Shown: positions 55,991 to 64,000 of the stretch, one piece after another | Layout of the letters: every line of letters begins with the position of its first letter | Numbering within the stretch: the first letter of the stretch is position 1 | From: Serripes groenlandicus | Lineage: Eukaryota > Mollusca > Bivalvia > Cardiida > Cardiidae | Direction of reading: 5' to 3' | DNA: 64,000 nt | Assembly (NCBI GenBank): GCA_031761405.1 | Contig: JASEVX010000008.1 | Coordinates: forward strand, 39,478,483-39,542,482 | Program-made: the position numbers and the translations under genes | The notes under the pieces: model-generated | The model's input: the letters and a program-made list of their open reading frames with translations, nothing else | Databases searched by the model: none | What the model was told of the DNA's origin: nothing

Positions 55991-56243
55991 AAGGGAGGTA
56001 GCTGATTTACGCAATGATTTTAATTTAATGTTAAAGGATTGCAGCAGTTTTTGTCGGTTTATCTTCCCTGTGATCAATGCAATTCTATGGTAGCAAAAGG
56101 TAGCCAATTCCCCAATTGCAAATCATACACATCTATTGAATCGCTTCACTGAACGCAAGGCTGCTAATTATATCACGACGAAGGTACATTTATCCGTAAT
56201 CCCTCGGTGATCAGTTTTATGATCTAGCAAATCGTACACACAT

Positions 56244-56506
56244 GAACCGTCCCGCGATAATACCAACATTATGGACTCTGCGTAAAGTATCGACCCGGAT
56301 CATCCAAAGCAAGCCGCGTAGGCTTACCCGGATAGTCACGTTTCGCCTCCTGTGGATTTTCTGTTTCGGGAATAATTACGCTATACCTCTATCCCTCTGA
56401 GACGGAATGTTTCGGCCCGGATCAGTCTGCGCGGACTGCGCAGGCTGATCTGGGTCGATACATTACGCAGAGGCCATTAATGTTGGTTTTCTCGCGGGAC
56501 GGCTCA
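56244..56506. mobile_element. MITE-D copy, first of a neighbouring pair
   Basis: 'gaaccgtcccgcgataatac' at the left, 'ttttctcgcgggacggctca' at the right, with inner 'tatcgacccggatcatcc' and 'gctgatctgggtcgatacat'. The next copy starts 46 bp on. Confidence 0.8.
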
Positions 56507-56552
56507 CATGAACACGAGTGATGCTCCAGTGAAACTAACTTAAACGTAATAT

Positions 56553-56814
56553 GAGCAGTCCCGCGAGAAAACCAACATGATGGTCTCTGCGAAATGTATC
56601 GACTCAGATAAGCCTTCGCAGTCCGCACAGACTGATCCGGGACGACACATTCCGTCTCAGTGGGATAGAAGTATAGAGCAATGATTCCTGAAACAGAAAA
56701 TCCACTCGAGGCAAAAAAGTGTCTGTGATATAAGCCAGTGCGGCATGCTTAGGCTGATCCGGGTTGATGTTTTGCGCAGAGTCCACAATGTTGGTCTTCT
56801 CGCGGTACGGCTCA
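56553..56814. mobile_element. MITE-D copy, second of the pair
   Basis: 'gagcagtcccgcgagaaaac' at the left, 'cttctcgcggtacggctca' at the right. The inner blocks run in the reverse order from the first copy, so the pair is inverted. Confidence 0.8.
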
Positions 56815-57306
56815 ATATGTACAAGTTTTAAAATTAAAATTCAAGGTTCCAATAACACAAACCTTACTAAGGGCTAAGTAATACTGAAATACTGAAAAGC
56901 ATATTTCATAATTTTTTTGTCCCTGCTATTTGTTAAAAACATGAACGAATGGTGGAGTGTATTAAGTAAATGACTATATTGACATATATAATTACCTTGC
57001 TGACTAGAAACACTTGATAAGAAATTAAATATTTAGGCATTTTCGATAGGGAAACAAAATGATGAAAGTATTTAATTATTACTTAGTGCTATTTAAGGTT
57101 GGTGGAATTAGACCCATCTGTATGCGATTCCACATGCCCAAAGATTCAAATATAGACTATTCATTAGAATCTTCTTTGAAACCTTCCGCGACCAATTGGC
57201 GAACTTGGACACAGGACCTAATGTTTTAAAGGCGACGATCAGATCACATCAGTTACATTCGTAATCTAAATTAAGTCAATAATGAATCCGCTTCGTTTAT
57301 TCGGGG

Positions 57307-57708
57307 AATCCGCTGTGGTCGAGTGGTAAGCGTTGGGGATTTCGAAACCGGGTGTCCCGGGTTCGATCCCCAGTCGCGGCACTACGGTTATGGTGGAGTG
57401 CCCTTGGGCAAGGCACGTTTTCTAGCCTAGTACTGCCCTGTGTTCCATAGTCACAAAACTAAAAACCTGTTTTGTGAAACCTATATAGGTTTTGTCGATA
57501 TACCGTTCCTTAGTCGGTTAACCAAACATGTTCATAAAACAGGTAAGTTTCGTTCCGTTTGATAGGCATAGCTTAAACTGTTTATGTTGTGTTTACTATG
57601 GAACGCAAGGCTGGTTTGTTTACCCAGGGATCATGAATAAGTGAACTGTCGCCGTGATATAACTGAAAGAATGTTGTAAGCGGCGTAAAACCCCAATAAA
57701 TAAATAAA
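57307..57708 (+). mobile_element. SINE-B copy, interrupted, with 14-bp target-site duplication
   Basis: Head 'aatccgctgtggtcgagtgg', B box 'gggttcgatccccagtcgcg', 'gcccttgggcaaggcacgtt', then after an insert 'ggtttgtttacccagggatc' and tail 'gtgatataactgaaagaatg' plus (AAATA)n. 'tcgtttattcgggg' flanks it at 57293-57306 and 57709-57722. Confidence 0.9.
57436..57610. mobile_element. 175-bp MITE nested inside the SINE-B
   Basis: Begins CCCTGTGTTCCATAGTCAC; its end read in reverse is CCTTGCGTTCCATAGTAAAC, an inverted terminal repeat of about 16 bp with two mismatches. The SINE's 'ctg' is duplicated at the insertion point (57433-57435, 57611-57613), so the target duplication is 3 bp. Inside is the palindrome 'aacctatataggtt'. 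No other copy was noticed in the window. Confidence 0.85.
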
Positions 57709-58149
57709 TCGTTTATTCGGGGTCTTATTTTATCTTCGATTTTGCAAAAATCAAAACTACAACGGCGTTAATACACTAGTGCTACACTTCTAGTATTTTT
57801 ATTTGTTTTCAAATGATAAATATAGGTCTTTATAGCAAGTATGAGTAGCGTTAAGGCTCCGATGAGATTGTGTGGTTGCGGATTCTCTGAACGGTGTTCA
57901 CAAATGCAATTGGATCCTCATCGCATGATGTGGCTCAATAAAGAAATCAAAGCGCCAATGGCACTGTAGTGGCGATCGTATTCATATATTGCAACAACTA
58001 CAAAATAAAGCGTTCAAAATATTTATAAAAACCTTTCGGAATTTCCAGATTTGATAAAATTCCAGCTTCCCGTTTTTAGGTCGGTATAGCTAGATACCGA
58101 AAACAACTTTTTATATGACTCATAAAGGTCTCAACGGGTGTTCTACACA

Positions 58150-58745
58150 CCGGCTATTGTTTGTTGATAGAGTTGGAACATTGTGAGAATATGTATGAGT
58201 TGAAAACATTGTGATAAAATGTGAAATTTCTCATTTTATCACAATGTAAGATATAGCATTTGTATGACTTGAAAACATTGTGAGAAAATGTGAAATTTCT
58301 CATTTTATCACAATGTAAGATATAGCATTTGTATGAGTTGAAAACATTGTGAGAAAACGAGAATTATCACAATGTAAGATAGAACAGTTGTAAGAGTTAA
58401 AAACGTTGTGAGAAAATGATGATAGAATAGTGAAGAGTTGAAAACATTGTGAGTAAATTATGATAGAATAGTGAAGCGTTGAAATCATTGAGAAAATGAT
58501 GATAGAATAGTGAAGAGTTGAAAACAGTGTGAGAAAATGATGATATAATAGTGAAGAGTTGAAAACATTGTGAGAAGAACAGTTTTAAGAGTTGAAAACA
58601 TTGTGAGAAAATGATGATAGAATAGTGAAGAGTTGAAAACATTGTGAGAAAATAATGATAAAATAGTGAAGAGTTGAAAACATTGTGAGAAAATGATCGC
58701 TAATAGAACACTGTAAGAGTTGAAAACGTTGTGAGAAAATGTCAT
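58150..58745. repeat. About 40-bp repeat of a MITE-like motif
   Basis: Some 14 units of 'gagttgaaaacattgtgaga' plus 'aaatgatgatagaatagtga', the first three longer with 'aaatttctcattttatcaca' palindromes. 'gttgaaaacattgtg' also occurs in MITE-P, so this array may derive from it. Confidence 0.8.
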
Positions 58746-58884
58746 TTTCGTAGGACAATATCTTTTCTAAAAAAATGTTAATCAATCATTTGTTCCTAAT
58801 TTAAAAAATTATGAAGACATACAACTATAAAAAGTTGTTTTCGTAACAACCATAATATGGTAATATGGGATTATTGTCGTAAAG

Positions 58885-59190
58885 AAAGTTGTTTTCGCGG
58901 CAGCCGAGTTGTTTTCGTGAGCCGATTTTATTTATTTATATGCGTTTTAGCCTACGCCACTCTCTAAGTTTTCTATTTCGCGTAATTAGTACAAAAAACA
59001 CTATTACATACTTTTAAAATTATCGTTATATGTTTGTGCACATGCTTTTAAGTAAATAATTAGAAAACTTATGAATACATGTGATTTATTGTCAAATAAA
59101 ACGTTGTTTTCGTGACAGTCATGTTGTTTTCGTGAGCCGACTTTATTTATTTATTTGCGTTTTAGCCTATGCCACTCTATAATTTTGCAA
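58885..59190. repeat. Direct repeat of about 85 bp, two copies
   Basis: 'gttgttttcgtgagccgatt' and 'gcgttttagcctacgccact' occur at about 58908-58966 and again, slightly changed, at 59119-59176. Confidence 0.75.
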
Positions 59191-59429
59191 TGTTATTGAA
59201 AACGGGACCAGGTACGAAATAAGCACTTTTCACGGACCATGATTGTTAAACTTGTAGGTCTTTTCAGAAATTACAAAAGAAGTTAATTGGCCGTTTTATT
59301 TTGGCGAGGTACTTTCAGAGTACAACCAACTCCTGCCGAATCAGGTTAAAGGTCAAAAGGTTACGGTTGACTACAGTAAAAATAAAACGAGGCACAGGAG
59401 TATCATGATACTCTGCATAGCGTACCCAA

Positions 59430-59745
59430 GACGCCCGATGATATTTATTATCTGCCCAAACATGAAGAAAGATAATATGTAAATAGTTTAACTCTATTTA
59501 GATATTTTCTCGATAAATCTCAAATATTAGTACCAATCCGGTATCAAAGTAGCACTAACATTATCATTATTAATCGTGTGCCTGCATCACTGATGGAACT
59601 ATATATATATATGGCGGTTTAACGGAAGTGAGTAAATTGCCTTTGCAGAAATATCCAACCGATTGTTCAAATACGACTATATAATTTTTTTTTCGTTGTT
59701 GTTGTTTTGGTAGCACTGTGGCGATTGTCAACCAATCGCCACAAA
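59430..59745. mobile_element. Dispersed element, inverted partner of 22985-23400
   Basis: 'gatatttattatctgcccaa', 'accaatccggtatcaaagta', 'cactgatggaactatatata' match the reverse of 23400-23160, and 'tggcgattgtcaaccaatcg' is the shared hairpin. Neither copy has a coding frame. Confidence 0.65.
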
Positions 59746-60081
59746 AATCACAAATTAGAATAATATTTTAAAATTACTGTGTCGTAACGTATTTAAAACT
59801 CACTGAAACATAGCGTTTACACGATCACACATTTTTTCCTTGATCTAGCAATAATCTTCGCTTTCCAATACGCAATAGCACACGCATGTTGTCGCATCTG
59901 CAGCAGCCTACTTTCGATATATAATTAGCAAGTATATGAAAGTGTTACTATGTATGTTTGCAACACTTTATTTCTTTGTAGAAAAGTTTGGAAAAAATAC
60001 CGAGAAAACTGGTAAAGTTCACAGGAAAATTCATGATATAACTAAAATACAAAACACCTTTTGAACAAGCAAGACATATGA

Positions 60082-60341
60082 GCCGTTCCACGAGAAAACC
60101 AACAGTGTGGACTCTGCGTAAAGTATCGACCCGGATCAGCCTAGGCAAACCGCGCAGGCTAACCCGGACAGGCATTTTTCGCCTCCTGTGAATTTTCTGT
60201 TTCAGGAATCATTACTCTTTACGTCTATCCCCTGAGACGGAATGTGTCGGTCCGGATTAAGCCTGCGCGGACTGCGCACGCTGATCTGGGTCGATACATT
60301 ACGCGGAGTCCATGATGTTGGTTTTCTCTTAGAAAGGTTCA
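60082..60341. mobile_element. MITE-D copy
   Basis: 'gagccgttccacgagaaaac' at the left, 'ggttttctcttagaaaggtt' at the right; inner 'aagtatcgacccggatcagc' and 'tgatctgggtcgatacatta'. Confidence 0.8.
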
Positions 60342-60432
60342 ATTATCACAATCGGGTCAATACTCCCCGGGGGTTTCCCTTTGCAGTGTAGTGGGAAACC
60401 TTTAAATACACATTTCAATTTATCTATTTTAA

Positions 60433-60730
60433 CTCTTTCAGCGCCGAATTGTTTGAAGTAGACTCTTCCATGTTCAAAATCGGGCGTCTTCATTTCTCAT
60501 GTAATAAAAGTTTGGACTATTTTGATAACGAAAAGGCAAACAATGCTGATTTCAGGTGAGACAGCTCGTTACGAGCTGACTCACCTGAATCAGTATTGTT
60601 TGCAAATACATCAATATTGCCTCTCGCGCTTAAAGAGTTAAACAATTCTGCAAGGAGACAAATCAGGTAGGTCAAACTAAACAAGAAGAGTGTTGAACAA
60701 CTTCTACACTGAGTTGTGGCGCTGAAAGAG
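60433..60730. mobile_element. TTAA-flanked MITE with CTCTTTCAGCGCC ends
   Basis: CTCTTTCAGCGCC at the left and GGCGCTGAAAGAG at the right are exact inverses (13 bp), with TTAA outside each (60429-60432, 60731-60734). The centre is a large hairpin, 'caaacaatgctgatttcagg' facing 'cctgaatcagtattgtttg'. Size and target site suggest a second piggyBac-type non-autonomous family. Confidence 0.88.
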
Positions 60731-60917
60731 TTAATTAAGTACACATAATGTAGACGACCGAGACCAACCGGTTTTAACTCATTCCCACATGCAGACTACT
60801 GGGCAAATCTCAAACAAATATGAAAGATTAATTGCTCCTTTTTTGACACTATATCTTCAAAGAATGTTGGGAAAGATTGTGCAAACTGTACTTTACTTTA
60901 TTTCTAAAAGACTTTAA

Positions 60918-61145
60918 CCCTTTCCCACATACTACAATTCTGCAGCAGACGACTTTGAACATATTTTGTCAAAACATAGAAAATCTCTATAATTGAATGG
61001 ATAACCTACATGTATGACTAAAAGTGGAAAACATTGTGGCAAAAGGAGAAATTGTTCGTTCTGAGCAATTTCTTATTTTGTCGCTATGTTTTCAAAAAGC
61101 TGTCTGCTGTAGAGGCGTCAGAAAACGTCTATATGAGGGAAAGAG
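60918..61145. mobile_element. MITE-P, full-length copy, inverted orientation
   Basis: CCCTTTCCCACATACTACAA at the left with TTAA (60914-60917), right 'atatgagggaaagag' with TTAA (61146-61149). The inner blocks run in the opposite order to the copy at 17438. Length is 228 bp. Confidence 0.82.
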
Positions 61146-61569
61146 TTAATTAAACGCTGACTGTTATTTTAGCTAAATAATATAGACAGACATACATATA
61201 AAAGAAATTAAATACAGATCAATGAGCAAAATCGTGAAAACACTTTTTGAATACAGTTGAAAACATTCTGGCAAGAGAAGAACGTGCTATTCATGAGCAA
61301 TATGTTTTTTTCAAAATTCGCCAGTTTCAGAGGCGTCCGAAAGCAAATGTATGCGGGAAATGGCCAAACATCGATAGATACATATATATTCCCCATTATT
61401 GCAAGTTTTGCAAAGTTTATGAGCGTCAATAATATCTGAATAGTTACTATATGTGTGTGATTTATGGCCCATGAAATATAATAAGTTACGCATCACATTA
61501 CCGTCTTCATGTCAGTCACATAACAGTACAACCCACAATCCCCTGAACACCCGGGAGTCAACATTTTAG

Positions 61570-62010
61570 TTTTTTAACTTATCTGTTTCAGACGATTTTT
61601 GAAAACATTGTGTCAAAACGATTGATTGATTGATTGGGGTTTAACGCCGTTTTTAACAATTTATCTGTCATTTCACGGCGGCCAGTTCACCTACTCATGT
61701 GATTCCTGGTTTTCTCTCACCAGTACTCCACACAACAATCTTCCCAAGCAACTGGCTGCTTTTCCACATAGACTCAGCCCATTGGTGGAAGACGAATGAC
61801 GCATGTCGCAATGACTTTTGTCAATCGTCGGAAAGAAAGTTGGACGAGCCGGGATTCGAACTCACAACCCTTTGATTGAAAGCCCGCGTCGATACCGACT
61901 GAGCTACCGATGTCAAAACGAGGACTCGCTCCTAGGTATACACTCATATACAGGGATTTTCCATCATTTTTTTCAAAATCATGTGCTGCACATTTGTTAT
62001 GTGTTGTAGA
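61570..62010. mobile_element. MITE-P fragment carrying a SINE-A
   Basis: 'cagacgatttttgaaaacat' and 'tgtgtcaaaacga' before the SINE, 'cagggattttccatcatttt' and 'ctgcacatttgttatgtgtt' after it. Taken together they match the middle and right part of MITE-P. Confidence 0.6.
61622..61910 (-). mobile_element. SINE-A, complete copy with target-site duplication
   Basis: Plus strand begins (ATTG)n 'gattggggtttaacgccgtt' and ends with the reversed head ('gggattcgaactcacaaccc', 'accgactgagctaccg'). 'tgtcaaaacga' flanks it at 61611-61621 and 61911-61921. Confidence 0.88.
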
Positions 62011-62064
62011 GACTTAACTGGTTGCCCATGTTTACATACAAATTTGTTTTTGTAAATGTATGTA

Positions 62065-62738
62065 TTTATTTGTATAAATCAAATAAAATCTTTAGCAGAC
62101 GATGTTGCAAACATATGGAGATAAATATAGAAAACAAATCGTCTGCTGAAGATTTGTTGTATTGTTCAAAGGGTCAAGATGGTTAGATCTTTTAGGCGAT
62201 TTAAAAACGTCGCAAACTTGTGACCAACGGCACGTCTCTTCCTACGGTTGGCTGAACTCCATAACATGTATACATGGTCTTTACAACACACAACAAAATG
62301 AGCCACTTCTCTTTTTGACACAATGTTTTTAACTTTATTGTATTTATAAAGGTTTACCATGTTTTAACCAGATGTGTTTAAAGTCGTTAGCCGAGCCCCG
62401 GTAGCTCAGTCGGTAGCGACGCGGGCTGTTAATCCAGGGGTTGTGAGTTCGAATCCCGGCTCGGCCAACTTTCTTTCCGACGATTGACAAACGTCAATGC
62501 GACATGCGTCATTCGTCTTCCACCAATGGGCTAAGTTTATGTGGAAAAGCAGCCAGTTGCTTGGGAAGATTGTTGTGTGGAGTACTGGTGTGAGAAAAAC
62601 AGGAAATGCATGAGTAGGTGAACTGGCCGCCGTGATATAACTGAGAAATTGTTAAAAACGGCGTTAAACCCCAATCAATCAATCAATCAATCAATTAAAG
62701 TCGTTAGCTGAATATGTGTTGTAGGTAAGAAAGGGTTA
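62065..62738. mobile_element. MITE-P fragment(s) carrying a second SINE-A
   Basis: 'aatctttagcagacgatg' and 'caaatcgtctgctgaagatt' (62090-62155), then 'ttgacacaatgtttttaact' before the SINE and 'aaagtcgttagctgaatatg' with 'gtaagaaagggttaa' after it. Confidence 0.55.
62392..62694 (+). mobile_element. SINE-A, complete copy with 14-bp target-site duplication
   Basis: Head 'cgagccccggtagctcagtc' and B box 'gagttcgaatcccggctcgg', body 'caatgcgacatgcgtcattc', tail 'ggcgttaaaccccaatc' with (AATC)n. 'ttaaagtcgttagc' flanks it at 62378-62391 and 62695-62708. Best SINE-A copy in the window. Confidence 0.92.
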
Positions 62739-62894
62739 ATCGCTCGTTCGCTTAACCGCACTCACCGAGGTAACGCAGTTACATGCCACAGTGGTATATT
62801 GCATTATGCATCTGCGTACAGTGACGACTAAGACGAACCTGTGCATCTGCACCGCCTCTCCAGTGTTGTCACTCTCTGTTATATAGTTATGTAG

Positions 62895-63011
62895 AAGAAG
62901 TAGTAATTGTAGTAGTAGTAGTAGTTGTGAAAGTAGTAGTTGTAGTAGTAGTAGTAGTAGGAGTGTTAGTAGTAGGAGAAGTAGTAGTAGTAGTAGTAGT
63001 AGAAGTAGTAT

Positions 63012-63044
<33 letters not shown>

Positions 63045-63116
63045 CAGCAGTAATAGTAGTAGTAGTAGTAGTATAAATAATACTAGTAGTAGTAGTAGGA
63101 GTGGTAGTAGTAGTAT

Positions 63117-63173
<57 letters not shown>

Positions 63174-63177
63174 CAGC

Positions 63178-63211
<34 letters not shown>

Positions 63212-63240
63212 TAAATAATACTAGTAGTAGTAGTATACTT
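62895..63240. repeat. (AGT)n microsatellite of about 350 bp
   Basis: Long runs of 'agtagtagtagtagt' with small interruptions; a block ending 'agtataaataatactagtag' appears twice (63070-63095, 63208-63230). Minus-strand open frames (poly-Leu, poly-Thr) are the repeat in translation. Confidence 0.95.
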
Positions 63241-63282
63241 AGCAAAACTTGAAACGTCCTTGTTTATTAACATGCATATCTC

Positions 63283-63342
63283 CGTCCTCATTTTATTCAT
63301 CTCTGTCCTCTTTTTATTCATCTCTGTCCTCTTTTTATTCAA
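63283..63342. repeat. 22-bp direct repeat, three copies
   Basis: 'tctctgtcctctttttattc' and close variants, three in a row. Confidence 0.85.
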
Positions 63343-63649
63343 CCAGTTTGTGAATATACACGCGTGTAAAGTTTACCCCCAAATACGCAAGGTGCGAAAT
63401 GACCACTAACCGGAACGGTGATTTCTGCGTATTGCACGTGCGCGCTTTACATGAGCTTGATAATTTAATTCTTTCAAAGTCGTACGATGTATACAATGTA
63501 CTAAAGACACATACTTATCTAGAAATCTGGCAATTATAATGCTATATGCCCTACCCGATACCCACAGGTGCGGATACTGTAAAGATCAAAGCACTGAAAG
63601 GTTGGAGAAATAGGGAAAATGTGAAAGGAAATAACAATAAATTATTGCA

Positions 63650-64000
63650 GTTTATGTGTTTATTGTTAAGAAGTTGAAAGATCATATCAAAATTAGTGAA
63701 TATTATGAAACTGCAAATTTGAAAACAGGAGGACCTTATTGGCACTATATCGCTCACTTGAGTGCAAGAGGTCCTTCAATTTTGCCCAGTGAACTAGTTT
63801 TTAACACGGCATTACCCATATTCGAGCTCGGCATAGATATTATTCAGATAAATAATGGCTTCTACAGTGTTGACAAGATTTTCCTTCAATTTGGCCTAGT
63901 GACCTGGTTTTTAACAGACAATGACCTACAAGCTTGGCCAACATATCATCAAGACAAACTTTCTGAAACAGTTTCAGCATGCTCAAGTTAAAAATGCAGC
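63650..64000. repeat. Dispersed 'tgacctggtttttaacag'-type repeat, two units
   Basis: 'caattttgcccagtgaacta' and 'caatttggcctagtgacctg' begin two diverged units, each with 'ggcttctacagtgttgacaa' or similar. A plus frame of 111 codons runs through it, but the sequence resembles 28040-28480 and known molluscan repeats rather than a gene. Confidence 0.65.

Noticed and set aside
57840..58030. Short inverted match to about 23990-24070 (agcgccaatggcactgtag)
   Set aside because: Only about 37 bp align clearly; likely an old dispersed repeat, too little to define an element.
62736..63342. Poly-leucine and poly-threonine frames of 169 and 151 codons
   Set aside because: Translation of the (AGT)n microsatellite.
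63656..63991. 111-codon plus-strand frame near the right edge
   Set aside because: Built from the dispersed 'tgacctggtttttaac' repeat, also seen at 28040-28480.

Overview
The window looks like AT-rich nuclear DNA of a bivalve mollusc. This rests on the style of its repeats: tRNA-headed SINEs ending in a 'ttaacgccgtttt' motif, tandem satellites in introns, short repeats reading 'tgacctagtttttgacc', and Nimb/I-like and CR1-like LINE remains. The species cannot be told from the sequence. There is no bacterial or viral gene organisation.

One host gene dominates and I could assemble it exon by exon. It lies on the minus strand, from a start codon at 47232 down to and past the left edge of the window. 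Sixteen consecutive coding exons (one of them an alternative pair) have consensus splice sites and agree in phase at every junction. They give about 709 residues: a signal peptide, a six-bladed YWTD (LDLR class B) beta-propeller, a six-cysteine EGF domain, a second six-bladed propeller, a second EGF domain, and the start of a third propeller. This [propeller-EGF]n order directly after the signal peptide, with no LDLR class A repeats first, resembles LRP5/LRP6 more than LDLR or megalin, but the sequence is very divergent and most blades have lost the exact YWTD motif. The main biological point is exon 7 (last blade of propeller 1). It exists as two adjacent 70-bp versions separated by only 26 bp, so they can only be alternatives, and remnants of further copies lie just upstream.

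Most of the rest is repeats. From left to right: a tandem-LTR remnant (0.6-1.3 kb); a satellite grown out of one end of a MITE (4.4-5.1 kb); a 1.2-kb C-rich/G-rich palindrome (5.3-6.5 kb); a tandem duplication of about 1.2 kb with a SINE in one copy only (11.2-13.5 kb); intronic satellites of 46 bp (14.4-15.8 kb) and 76 bp (19.2-21.7 kb); and a 15.9-kb intron 2 (30.1-46.1 kb) made of a 54-57-bp satellite split by a minus-strand LINE, a pair of inverted foldback elements, and a 59-bp satellite open in three frames. Upstream of the gene (47.5-64 kb) are a 78-bp satellite, two LINE fragments, more satellites, many MITEs, SINEs and an (AGT)n tract. Only one weak candidate exon (55053-55175, plus) was seen there.

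Recurrent families named here: SINE-A, SINE-B, SINE-C and SINE-E (tRNA-like heads); MITE-P (CCCTTTCCC ends flanked by TTAA); MITE-D (GAGCCGT ends); MITE-H (CGAGGGCTTGGCG ends). These names are mine, for cross-reference only. All calls are by eye; no database search was possible.
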